This document shows, piece after piece, positions 1 to 8,448 of a DNA stretch of 31,176 nucleotides; the stretch's first letter is position 1; every line of letters starts with the position of its first letter. A model generated the notes under the pieces. That model was given only the letters and a program-made list of their open reading frames with translations. It was not told the origin of the DNA and ran no database searches. Position numbers and translations under genes: made by a program. Location of the stretch: the IMG/VR virus record IMGVR_UViG_3300035688_000047, positions 1 to 31,176 of that record. One strand, given 5' to 3'. The DNA comes from a virus.

Positions 1-1
1 T

Positions 2-127
2 CCCATCGAGGATGCGGCCCATGCGAGGAACGCCCTGGCGAGGGTGAGCCAGCATGGGTCTTCCAGCGAGAAAAAGAGAGTACGGGCGGCTGTCCACAAG
101 CGGTATCCCAAGATCGGCAAGAAGTGA
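2..127 (+). CDS. C-terminal fragment of a phage protein (DUF6582-like tail)
   Basis: An open frame enters from the left edge and ends at TGA 125-127. The 41 visible residues contain IEDAAHARNALARVSQHG followed by a basic KRVRAAVHKRYPKIGKK tail. This pattern is familiar as the C-terminal module of many phage proteins, which I recall as DUF6582; it often ends capsid-maturation-type or unknown phage proteins. The N-terminal part and the true function lie outside the window. The next small ORF begins on a GTG overlapping this stop (GTGA), which suggests translational coupling. Confidence 0.65.
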   Translation, partial: PIEDAAHARNALARVSQHGSSSEKKRVRAAVHKRYPKIGKK

Positions 128-240
128 TCCATCACACCTACTGGAAACCCAAGCGGGACGAGAAGGGTGTACGGTTGAACAGACCGCAGAAGGGGAAGCA
201 TCGTGGCGGTAAGAAAAAGTCGCGGAAGGGATCGCGTTAG
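124..240 (+). CDS. small very basic hypothetical protein, 38 aa
   Basis: A GTG at 124 overlaps the previous stop (GTGA) and the frame runs to TAG 238-240. The product starts VIHHTYWKPKRDEK and ends in a Lys/Arg/Gly-rich tail (KGKHRGGKKKSRKGSR). I do not recognise the family. Such basic peptides often bind nucleic acid, but nothing here proves it. It overlaps the next small ORF, which starts at GTG 203 in another frame. Support is the tight overlap and clean frame only, so it could be a chance ORF. Confidence 0.4.
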   Translation: MIHHTYWKPKRDEKGVRLNRPQKGKHRGGKKKSRKGSR

Positions 241-376
241 CGCCAAGATTAGTCATCTCGTACACGAAGGTGTACCCCAGAAACAGGCCGTAGCTGAGGC
301 CCTTTCCATGAACCGCGCTGGTCGTCTAACCGCGAAGGGCGCGTACAAACGGAAGACACGAGGAAGGAAGACCTAG
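203..376 (+). CDS. small basic phage protein (DUF6496-like), 57 aa
   Basis: The frame starts at GTG 203 and ends at TAG 374-376. The product contains SAKISHLVHEGVPQKQAVAEALSM, then a basic RAGRLTAKGAYKRK tail. This resembles a recurrent family of small phage proteins with the pattern KIxxLxxEGxPxKQAxAxALSxxR, which I recall as DUF6496. The role of that family is not established. It lies directly upstream of the terminase large-subunit gene, where a small terminase subunit might be expected. However, it is too short and lacks an obvious terminase small-subunit HTH plus oligomerisation layout, so I do not call it one. Confidence 0.55.
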   Translation: MAVRKSRGRDRVSAKISHLVHEGVPQKQAVAEALSMNRAGRLTAKGAYKRKTRGRKT

Positions 377-415
377 ACGGACTTCTTCGACAGGGTAGAT
401 CGTGTTCTAGGGGTC

Positions 416-1918
416 ATGCCGCAGATGGCGGCAGACTTCTTTCATATCCGGACAAAGGAGGAGGGCATCCTGCCCCTTGTCCCCCGTCCGGTTCAACTTC
501 ACTTCCACAAGACCCGTGGCCGTCGCACGGTCATGCCCAAGTACCGGCAGGGCGGCCTCTCTACGTGGCAGGAATGTGAGGGCCTGCTACTTCTTCTCGA
601 TCCGGCACTTGCCGGATTCTCAGGTGTCATTATCTCGCACGAACGTGGCGCGACGGAGCGCCTGCTCTCCATAGTTGAACTTGCCTACGACGAGTTGCCA
701 GATCGTGACGCACACCCCATGAAACGCGAGAGCCTGCACGAGTTCGCTTCAGAGCACGGGTCCAGGCTCTACATCGGGACGGCAGGCGCGCGAGCTTTTG
801 GCAGGGGCGACACTGTTCACTGGGCTCACTGCTCCGAGGTTGCCCACTGGGAGAACGCCGAACGGATCATGCTCGGTTTGGCTCAGGCCATCCCGCCGAA
901 GGGCTACATCACCGTTGAATCCAGTCCCTTCGGACGCCAGGGTTGGTTCTTCGAGACGTATCGGAAGGCACGGGAGGGCATCGGTTCCTATACCCCTGTC
1001 TTCTTGCCCTGGTTCTGGTCCCGTGAGGAGTACCGCGACCCCGTGCCGGACGGGTTTGGCGAACTCACGGCAGAAGAGGCGAATGTCATGGAGGCGGCAG
1101 CCAGGATGGGCCTGGCCCTCGACCTGGGCAATATCACCTGGCGACGTAGGCAGATCGCCGACATGGGACCGACCCTCTTCGCCCAGGAGTACCCAGAGGA
1201 TGACGAGACCTGTTTTCTCGTGTCGGGCCGTCCTTACTTTGAACCTGCTTTTGTCAACCTCCTCATCAATCAAGCAGAGGCACGACCCGTCCTGGAGACG
1301 CGATATCTTCCCGGCGGTGAGATCAAAGTTTGGGAGAAGCCGGGCGTAGGGCACTCTTACGTGATCGGCATCGACCCGTCTGAGGGCAAGGCGCACGGCG
1401 ACGCCTGCGCGGGCGTAGTGGAGAACTGCGATACGGGCCAGCATGTCGCCACCATCTGGGGACGTATCCCGCCCTACGAGTTCGCCCGTCTCTGCAACAA
1501 TCTCTCGAAGGAATACTACGATGCGCTGCTGGCACCTGAAGGCGGCACGGCCTCCGGCCAATCTTTCATCACCTTCCTTACTGAGAGCCTGAAGTGCAAG
1601 CGCGTGTACCGTAACGAGAAGCGGGCGACCTGGACGGACGATGATCTTCTGACCTACGAACTCGGCTTCAGGACGACCTCTCGTTCCAAGCGGTATCTGT
1701 GCGATGAGTTTGACCGTGCGATCAGGTGCGGCGACTTCAGGACGTGGGATACGAAGCTCTTAGGCCAGGCGTTCGACGTACTGGTGAACGATATGGGCGA
1801 GATCAGGACGGCGACTGATAGAGAGGATGACATTCTCATGGCGGCCATGATTGCCAATGTTGCGGTAGAACAGGCCACGAAACGCACCAGTTCTATCACC
1901 GTAGGGAGTTACCTGTGA
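416..1918 (+). CDS. terminase large subunit (DNA packaging ATPase/nuclease)
   Basis: This is the motor that pumps phage DNA into the prohead and cuts the concatemer. The 500-residue product has a deviant Walker A region RQGGLST (residues 44-50) and a Walker B-like segment ending CSEVAHW (E141). An ESSP coupling motif lies at 168-171. A C-terminal RNase H-like nuclease begins at GIDPSEG (D320), with a late acidic pair in REDDILMAAM (D471/D472). Length is normal for the family. ATG 416 follows a weak AGGGG site; the frame stays open back to 377 but has no better start. Its stop overlaps the portal ATG (TGATG), so the two are translationally coupled. Confidence 0.93.
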   Translation: MPQMAADFFHIRTKEEGILPLVPRPVQLHFHKTRGRRTVMPKYRQGGLSTWQECEGLLLLLDPALAGFSGVIISHERGATERLLSIVELAYDELPDRDAHPMKRESLHEFASEHGSRLYIGTAGARAFGRGDTVHWAHCSEVAHWENAERIMLGLAQAIPPKGYITVESSPFGRQGWFFETYRKAREGIGSYTPVFLPWFWSREEYRDPVPDGFGELTAEEANVMEAAARMGLALDLGNITWRRRQIADMGPTLFAQEYPEDDETCFLVSGRPYFEPAFVNLLINQAEARPVLETRYLPGGEIKVWEKPGVGHSYVIGIDPSEGKAHGDACAGVVENCDTGQHVATIWGRIPPYEFARLCNNLSKEYYDALLAPEGGTASGQSFITFLTESLKCKRVYRNEKRATWTDDDLLTYELGFRTTSRSKRYLCDEFDRAIRCGDFRTWDTKLLGQAFDVLVNDMGEIRTATDREDDILMAAMIANVAVEQATKRTSSITVGSYL

Positions 1919-3783
1919 TGGACAAGCCAAGCGGCGGACCCCAGACGGCAGGCGACCTCAAAGAGATAACAACGGAACTGGAGAAGCGCCACAAGACACG
2001 TGTCGAGCAGCAGGAACTTGACGAGAAGATATGGCGGCTGGAGAAGTATGTCCTCCAGGAGGTCAAAGACACGGCCCGCGAGAAGAACTACCCAACCTTC
2101 ACAGGCAACGACCCGCGTAACTTCACCGATGTCATTGTCTGGAGCCTGAACCGATACCGGATCGAGTGGCGGGGCGATGTCTATGAAGTCCTGCGGGATG
2201 CGGCGAAGAAGGACGAGATTTCGGCCCACGAGCGGTTCGCCCAGGGGGTGTGCCGCGAGATTGACGAACTCCGTTCCCGCCGTGTTGAGATGCCGCTTCA
2301 ACACGATGTCGCCTGGTTCAACGCTATACGCGGCGGTTGCGTTCTCAGGCCGTGGGTAATTAAGGCAGGTGCGGGTGTGACGCCCTTTAGGGCTGACCTT
2401 TGGGACCCAATGGAGTGTGTGTGGGATGTAGGTCAGAACGGTCTCAGCTTCTTCGGCCACCACTACCTCGCAGGTGTCAAAGACCTCCGGCAGAGCTGGG
2501 ATGAGTGGGATGCCGACATCAAGGGCGATGAGAACGGTAACGCTGAGGTCTTTGATTGTTGGTGGCTGGATGAGGATGGGCGCGTCTGGAATAGCGTCTC
2601 TACGGCCAGTAACGTCGAACTTAAAGAGTTCACCGACCACTCTGACCGCGTGGATCATATCCCCGTCATCATCAAGCGGTCCTCCGGCGCACCCGTTGGC
2701 CCCAGGATGCACAACAAGAGCCAGAACTATCTCACCGACCAGTGGGACTCTATTCTGGCCCCGAACCGTGAGATGTACGCGGCCTACAACCGTGTCGTGA
2801 CGCTCTTCATGCTCTGCGTCAGAAATGGTGCCATCGGCCCTTGGGTCTTCGACTGGGGACCGGATGGAAGCGCACTGAGCGCCGAGGAAATACGAAAGAG
2901 CCTAGAACCGTTCGGCTTCCTACAGGGTAGGAACATCAAACTGGAAGCTGCCGTGCCCCCTGAAGTCTCCAAGAGCGCCCAGCAACTTGAGGCGCTTGTA
3001 GGTGGGCACCTACAGCGCGGCTCCGTCCCCCAGACTATCTACGGCCAGACACCCTACGAACTTACCGGTATTGCCATCTCCCAGCTTCAGGGGGCGCTGG
3101 ATTTGAAGATCGTAGGCCAGAAAAACACGATGTGCGACCTGCACCGCGAGATGATGGACGAGTTCATCCAGCAATTCATCAAGGTGAGACGCAAGGTGAC
3201 GGTAAAGGGACTGGATCGGCGCGGCAAACCCTTCATGGACGAGATTACATCCCAGCAACTCCGAACTAAGTACTATCTTGCTGCAAACCTACGCATTGAT
3301 TTGCCCATTACCCGCCAACAAGAGGCGAATATTGCATCCATGTGGCAGAAATTGGGCGTTCCGCTAGAGATAATCTTCGATGAATTGCTGCACCTGCAAG
3401 ACCCCAGTGCCGCATACCAGTTGAAGCTCGCCGAGGCCGCTGATGCCGAGCCCGCCGTCCTAGACATGCGCCGCGTCTTCTACCTGGACAAGATGGCGGA
3501 TGCCCAGGACGGGACAACAGATGCCGGTCGGCGCATGCAGGAACTCTACCTGGGAATGCGCGACTTTTTTGCCCAACGTATCGCCGCGACTCAAGCACAA
3601 CCCGCTGGCGCGGCGGGCGCAGGGATGCCGCCGGAGATTCTCAGTCCAGAGATGGCAGGCGAGATGGAGCAGCACCTACAGCCCTTTACTCGTGGGCCGC
3701 AGCACCTACCTGGGTATCCGGCAGGCCCCGCCCAGGAGGCGGGGAGGCTGGCTAGGGTTGGACTCGTGGGACCGAGGGGATAA
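1918..3783 (+). CDS. portal protein
   Basis: The portal forms the dodecameric ring at one capsid vertex through which DNA enters and leaves. The 621-residue product has an N-terminal helical part, a mixed alpha/beta wing (about residues 90-250) with PFRADLWDPMECVWD, and the familiar late segment SVPQTIYGQTPYELTGIAISQLQ. A long helix with QQFIKVRRKV follows, and then an Ala/Gly/Pro-rich C terminus. I chose ATG 1918 over GTG 1915 because it overlaps the terminase stop and has GGGAG at 1904-1908. It sits immediately after the terminase, as usual. Its TAA overlaps the next start (TAATG). Confidence 0.9.
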   Translation: MDKPSGGPQTAGDLKEITTELEKRHKTRVEQQELDEKIWRLEKYVLQEVKDTAREKNYPTFTGNDPRNFTDVIVWSLNRYRIEWRGDVYEVLRDAAKKDEISAHERFAQGVCREIDELRSRRVEMPLQHDVAWFNAIRGGCVLRPWVIKAGAGVTPFRADLWDPMECVWDVGQNGLSFFGHHYLAGVKDLRQSWDEWDADIKGDENGNAEVFDCWWLDEDGRVWNSVSTASNVELKEFTDHSDRVDHIPVIIKRSSGAPVGPRMHNKSQNYLTDQWDSILAPNREMYAAYNRVVTLFMLCVRNGAIGPWVFDWGPDGSALSAEEIRKSLEPFGFLQGRNIKLEAAVPPEVSKSAQQLEALVGGHLQRGSVPQTIYGQTPYELTGIAISQLQGALDLKIVGQKNTMCDLHREMMDEFIQQFIKVRRKVTVKGLDRRGKPFMDEITSQQLRTKYYLAANLRIDLPITRQQEANIASMWQKLGVPLEIIFDELLHLQDPSAAYQLKLAEAADAEPAVLDMRRVFYLDKMADAQDGTTDAGRRMQELYLGMRDFFAQRIAATQAQPAGAAGAGMPPEILSPEMAGEMEQHLQPFTRGPQHLPGYPAGPAQEAGRLARVGLVGPRG

Positions 3784-6700
3784 TGCCCACTGCGGACGTT
3801 TTGTACGAGGAGGCCCAGGCCAGGAAGAAGGCCCAGGCGCAGCAGGCGGGCTACCCCGATCTGGTGGCGCTTCAGCGCGCCGCCTATGCGGGTGTGCCGC
3901 CGCAGACGCCCATCTTCGGCACGCAGCCGCTTCCGCAGCCCGAACTCCCGCCCTACTACCTCGCTGCCCCTGGTGTGCCGAGCCAGCCCCCTCCTGGCCC
4001 TCTTCCTGGCGAGGACGCGCAGCTGGCGCGGGAACAGGCGCTCAACGAGGAAGCGGCGCGGGCCACGCCCGATGTACTGGCGCGGGCGACCGTGGAGCCC
4101 CTGCCCGCCGAAACCCGCCTGATGCCACTCGAACAGGAGCAGGCGGCTGCTACGCGGATGTTAGAACTCGCGGGCCAGGTACGCGAAGTCGTCTCGGCCC
4201 CCGCCCGTGCCCGCGCCCAGCCCCAGATCGGCCTCGGCGAGCGGCTAGAGAAGGGTATCCCTGGCACCGTCCAGGGTGAGGTGCCGCCGCTGACTCAGGT
4301 GGCAACGCAGTATCCGAAGGCGTTTAAGTTCGGTCCGGACTGGGAGACGAAACTACTCGCAGCGGGCATCACGGTCGGTGCCGTGGGCGTGGGGTTAGAA
4401 ACACTTGCGGCTGCCCCTGCGGCATTGACGCTGAACCCGCTCCTGAGCCTATTGTACTTCTCCGCTGAGTCCCAAATGGAGCAGATGAACTGGATACCGG
4501 GCCAGCCCATAAACCGGCTGACGGCGAAGGGGGCTGCGCCATTCCGCGTTGGACTTGAAAAGGCGGGTGTACCGAAGCCGGTTGCCGCACCCGTTGGTGA
4601 ATTGACCCTCTGGCTCCTGGCGAGCGTTGCTGGGGCCAAGATCGGCTCCAAACTCCTGGAGAGTGTGCGGGGTCTCTCCGCTGAGGACTTGTCAGCCGCT
4701 GCGGCCAAACTCCGCCCCGGCATCCTGGCCCCAGAAGAGACTGCACAGGCGATGGGACGGGAGGTGCCTGTTCCGAAGGACATGGCCCAGGCCGTTCTCC
4801 AGGCCGTCAAGCGTAAAGGTCCAGAAGTCACACCACCAGAGGTTGGTGGGATTGATCTGGTCGGCGACTTTCTCAAGCGTCAGGGAACTCCAAAGGAACC
4901 CGTCTTCGGTGCGATTCATGATATGGCGGTTACACCTGCGCCGAAGTGGATGGAAGACCCCTATATCAACTTCATGGAGCGGTTCACGAGGCCAACCGAA
5001 CTTGATCTGCCTGCCCCGTTGACCCCTCTCGGCAATGTTGAACGCCGAATGGCTACGATGGGCGACTACTACGAGCAGGTCGCCAGCCGGAGTCAACGTG
5101 TCACTGAGGCCAAGATACGGCTTCAGGAAGTGCGGGATGCGTACACGTCGGAGGCCCCGCGTCGCCGTCTGACTCGCGGTGCCCAGCAGTACGGCATCGA
5201 GGCCCCTACCGAACCCCTCATCTCGAAGAACGCAATCGTCAAGGCGCAACGGGATGTGCGTGTCGCCAAGAGGGAGTCGCGCCAGGCCATCAACGCCCTG
5301 AATGAAGCCGACGTGAGACGTGCGGGGGACGATATCGTTGAAGAGGCCCGTGCGATGGGCGCGGACGAGACGCAGGCGACGGCGGTGCGAGTGGCCTTTG
5401 AGAATGCGGCTCGCATTGAGAAGTTGGATGAACCGTTCCTCAACCTACCGCCGTGGAGAAAACGACTGATTGCGGCAGGCGCACATTTGCCCCCCGAACC
5501 GTTCGCGGCTGGCTACGTCCCTGGCAAGGTCGGCCAATTGTGGGAGAACGCGGGGAATCTTCGTGTGGCCCTCAGTGAGACTCGGAAACCTATCTATGAA
5601 CGCTTGAATACACTTCAGGAACGCATGGAACAGGAAATCCCGACTCTCAAGTTCGTCGGGCAAGAGAAATACGCGCCCCTCGTTGACAAGTATGGATCGT
5701 ATTACCTGTACCTGCACCCCGAAGACTTCCGGGGTATTTCGCCCGAACTTTGTCAGATGATGGACGAGATGGACCAGTCCATGTACTCGCGCTATGCGAT
5801 GCTTCAGGCCATCGACCCGAAAGCCGCTCCACCCCTCAAAATTGGTGAACGTTACCTTCCCCGACTATGGCAGGACAATATCGACTTCTTGGAGAGCATT
5901 CGCCGACCGTCCGGGCGACCGGGCGTTGAGAAGCCGCGAACGATAGCGAACTGGCGGGAGGTCGCACTCTCCGACTCCTGGCCCAAAGAATTGAGCGATA
6001 TGAGCCCCGCCGAGTTGCTGGAATACTCGACGCGGGCTGTTGATGAGGCTATCTCCCACCGGCTCTTCCGCAAGAGTGTCCTCGATGTATACGGCACCAA
6101 GTTGAAGCCGAAGGCGTCGGCGGGGTTGGTAAAACTCCAGAATCCGCTGTTTGCGGGCTGGTGGGCACCGCCAGACATACGTTGGCAGGTTGATGCCCTC
6201 TTTGAGCCAGGACCGGGTTGGATACGGACCTTCGGCAAGTTTGCTGCCCCCGTTCGGAACCTGACCTTTGGCCTCGACACGGGGCTGGCGGGATACAACG
6301 AAGTCCAGGCGCTCGCCACGGGTCACATCGTTCAAGTCTTGGGTGGAGTCAATCGGATGTTGAACTTACTCGGCGCGGGAGTTGACGTTTGGAGTAAGCG
6401 GGATGTCTCTCGTAGGATATTCTTCGAGCTACATGGCCTTGGTCAACCCCTCGCTGAGGCACCATTCCGCAAGGGTCAGGGAACCTTATTGAAGTGGATT
6501 CCTGGCCTGAACAGAATCGACCCTTACCTCTCAGGGGCAATCGACAGGTGGACAGGGATTCAGTACGGACTTATCCTCGGCAACACCCGTGACCTGACGG
6601 CGGAGGGCGGACTCGTGATTAGCAAACTCCTTGGTCAAAACCTAGATGATCCAAAGGTGATCGGGGGATGGATGGATTTCGCCAACGCCGTGACGGGAAC

Positions 6701-8213
6701 CAGTCGGGGTGCACAGCGAATGGGAACGGCAGAGATACAGAACACACTCCTGACCTCCTCTCGGATCACTCGGAGCCAGTTTGCGATGGTCGGCCAGTTG
6801 GCGAACGTCATCCGTCCCGGTGCAACCGCAACCCAGCGGATTACTGCTGTAGTTGCCATTACTAACCTTGCGTTCACCCTGGGTTTGGCAGGTTGGGCGA
6901 TAAACAAGGCGTGGGGTGACGATGCAGAGTACAATCCGCTCCCGTGGACCCTGGAGGATGGCAAACTCAAGAGGAACCCGATCTGGGCCACGGTTGCCAT
7001 CAGTGGACGGCGTTACAGCCTTATCCCGCAGAAGTCACTGATGACAACGATGTGGAAGGTTGGTGAGGCGTTGATGGGTCTCGACCCCGACGCCCTCGGT
7101 CGGGCCGTCTCTCAGTACGGCTACACACGTCTTACACCCGGCACCCAGCCGATCCCACTCATCTTCGGCTTTGGCTACCTGCCCAATTCCGGGTTCTGGG
7201 CAGGCAGTATACCGACACGGGAGCGGTTCAAGGCCCTGGGTCTTCCCTTCCTGCCGATCCTGGCCCAAGTGGCGGCCACGGGACAGGAACACGGGTTCCG
7301 AGGCTTCGCAGAACAGTTCTTCGGTCTGAACTCCTACGAGTTGAGTCCATCTGAGAAGGAAAAGATGTTCCTGGACAAGATCGCGCCGACTCTCGGCAAG
7401 GATGACCAGGAGGCCATTGCTGCGGGTGTGGTCCCCAACTCGGTGCGCCAGATGCCCCAGTGGCAGGCGATGGAGAACGAACGCCAGCAGGACATGCTGA
7501 ACAACCCGCGCACACAGCAGTATGCCGAACTGAAACAGACGCGGGACGAACACATCGCTGCTGCGGGCCAGACCTACCTCGAAAACAAGGACGGTTACGC
7601 CTACCGGATGGCCGTGGGTTCGGCCCGCGACATCTTCATGGCAGCGACGAGTACGATGGAGTTCGCCGACAAGGGGACCATCGCCGAATACCTAAGCGCA
7701 ACCTACGACAAGGCGGTTGATTCGCTGACCGGCGAACTCGATCCCGAAGAATTAGACCACCTTATTGCCCAATGGGAGAAGACTGCTACCACCCAGCAGT
7801 TCGCCGCTGTACGAACCTGGGAGCGGGCGTCGAACGATCCCCTGGAGGCGGAGTACCGAACGGATAGGCAGAGGATAGAGGATTCGGGCTGGTGGGGTCT
7901 CAAGGATACTACCTGGCAGCAGGTGCGACCTAAAGAATATCAGGGCTTCGCCACCTACCGTGACTACCAGACCTACCTGCGGCAGCAACTTCTCCCGCAG
8001 ATTCCTGAGAACCTTGATCCAGGGATGCGGATTGCGCTTCTTGAGGTGGGTGTGCGGGCCGATCTGGTGGTACAGGCTATGGACGTGGCTAGCAGTGCGG
8101 TGAACAGGGCGTGGCTTGATGCCAACCCCACGATTCTGAGCCTACTGTTGAAGTGGGGCTACAAGATTCCAGGCAAGAACGACATCGAGGCGCTTATAGG
8201 AGCCAGCGAATGA
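3783..8213 (+). CDS. very large virion/ejection-like protein, 1,476 aa
   Basis: The start is ATG 3783, overlapping the portal stop, with GAGGGG just upstream. The product has a Pro/Gln/Ala-rich N terminus (about residues 30-75) and a long charged helical middle with Arg/Glu/Ala-rich stretches. It also has several hydrophobic, membrane-compatible segments: LLAAGITVGAVGVGLETLAA near residue 190, a stretch near 275, and ITAVVAITNLAFTLGLAGWA near 1025. Its late region, FFGLNSYELSPSEKEKMFLDKIAP, resembles the C-terminal parts of large phage polyvalent or internal virion proteins. By size and context it may be an inner-core protein ejected with DNA. No enzyme motif is clear to me. A siphovirus tape measure is an alternative, but no tail-tube genes accompany it. 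Confidence 0.6.
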   Translation: MPTADVLYEEAQARKKAQAQQAGYPDLVALQRAAYAGVPPQTPIFGTQPLPQPELPPYYLAAPGVPSQPPPGPLPGEDAQLAREQALNEEAARATPDVLARATVEPLPAETRLMPLEQEQAAATRMLELAGQVREVVSAPARARAQPQIGLGERLEKGIPGTVQGEVPPLTQVATQYPKAFKFGPDWETKLLAAGITVGAVGVGLETLAAAPAALTLNPLLSLLYFSAESQMEQMNWIPGQPINRLTAKGAAPFRVGLEKAGVPKPVAAPVGELTLWLLASVAGAKIGSKLLESVRGLSAEDLSAAAAKLRPGILAPEETAQAMGREVPVPKDMAQAVLQAVKRKGPEVTPPEVGGIDLVGDFLKRQGTPKEPVFGAIHDMAVTPAPKWMEDPYINFMERFTRPTELDLPAPLTPLGNVERRMATMGDYYEQVASRSQRVTEAKIRLQEVRDAYTSEAPRRRLTRGAQQYGIEAPTEPLISKNAIVKAQRDVRVAKRESRQAINALNEADVRRAGDDIVEEARAMGADETQATAVRVAFENAARIEKLDEPFLNLPPWRKRLIAAGAHLPPEPFAAGYVPGKVGQLWENAGNLRVALSETRKPIYERLNTLQERMEQEIPTLKFVGQEKYAPLVDKYGSYYLYLHPEDFRGISPELCQMMDEMDQSMYSRYAMLQAIDPKAAPPLKIGERYLPRLWQDNIDFLESIRRPSGRPGVEKPRTIANWREVALSDSWPKELSDMSPAELLEYSTRAVDEAISHRLFRKSVLDVYGTKLKPKASAGLVKLQNPLFAGWWAPPDIRWQVDALFEPGPGWIRTFGKFAAPVRNLTFGLDTGLAGYNEVQALATGHIVQVLGGVNRMLNLLGAGVDVWSKRDVSRRIFFELHGLGQPLAEAPFRKGQGTLLKWIPGLNRIDPYLSGAIDRWTGIQYGLILGNTRDLTAEGGLVISKLLGQNLDDPKVIGGWMDFANAVTGTSRGAQRMGTAEIQNTLLTSSRITRSQFAMVGQLANVIRPGATATQRITAVVAITNLAFTLGLAGWAINKAWGDDAEYNPLPWTLEDGKLKRNPIWATVAISGRRYSLIPQKSLMTTMWKVGEALMGLDPDALGRAVSQYGYTRLTPGTQPIPLIFGFGYLPNSGFWAGSIPTRERFKALGLPFLPILAQVAATGQEHGFRGFAEQFFGLNSYELSPSEKEKMFLDKIAPTLGKDDQEAIAAGVVPNSVRQMPQWQAMENERQQDMLNNPRTQQYAELKQTRDEHIAAAGQTYLENKDGYAYRMAVGSARDIFMAATSTMEFADKGTIAEYLSATYDKAVDSLTGELDPEELDHLIAQWEKTATTQQFAAVRTWERASNDPLEAEYRTDRQRIEDSGWWGLKDTTWQQVRPKEYQGFATYRDYQTYLRQQLLPQIPENLDPGMRIALLEVGVRADLVVQAMDVASSAVNRAWLDANPTILSLLLKWGYKIPGKNDIEALIGASE

Positions 8214-8382
8214 GGGCAATGACGATACCCACCCACAATACCGCGATGAAGATGGGCCACACGGCCCCCAAGATGAGTCCCAGACCTATCCCGATCCACA
8301 GAAGTGGCCGTACAGATTCGCACCTGTGTAGGATGTCGCCGATCCAGGCCAGAGGTTCTCTTGGTGCTGATGGTACTGGCAT
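8194..8382 (-). CDS. small membrane protein on the opposite strand, 62 aa
   Basis: On the minus strand, ATG 8382 (or TTG 8421 in the same frame) opens a 62-residue product. It has a soluble N terminus (VPSAPREPLAWIGDIL) and then a long hydrophobic region of about 38 residues. That region contains WIGIGLGLILGAVWP and FIAVLWVGIVIALIRW, consistent with a transmembrane hairpin. It fills the only gap in the rightward head operon. The plus strand there reads as an improbable His/Met/Pro-rich peptide, which favours the minus reading. The 3' end overlaps the end of the upstream large gene by 20 bp. No clear ribosome-binding site or promoter is visible, so this stays uncertain. Confidence 0.42.
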   Translation of the reverse strand: MPVPSAPREPLAWIGDILHRCESVRPLLWIGIGLGLILGAVWPIFIAVLWVGIVIALIRWLL

Positions 8383-8448
8383 CGTGCGGGTATTCTGTGC
8401 CCATCTTGCGGGACTTGTCAATGCAACAAATGTTCAGGGGGTGGGGCC

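Noticed and set aside
203-376. Small terminase subunit upstream of the large subunit
   Set aside because: At 57 residues it is too short and shows no HTH or oligomerisation domain; it matches a different small-protein pattern.
1909-2712. 267-residue minus-strand ORF opposite the portal gene
   Set aside because: It is antisense to a strong portal reading, with no start signals or motifs.
3500-4279. Rightward ORF overlapping the end of portal and the start of the next gene
   Set aside because: Arg/Ala/Gly-rich out-of-frame reading of GC-rich DNA; both flanking genes are better supported and are coupled by TAATG.
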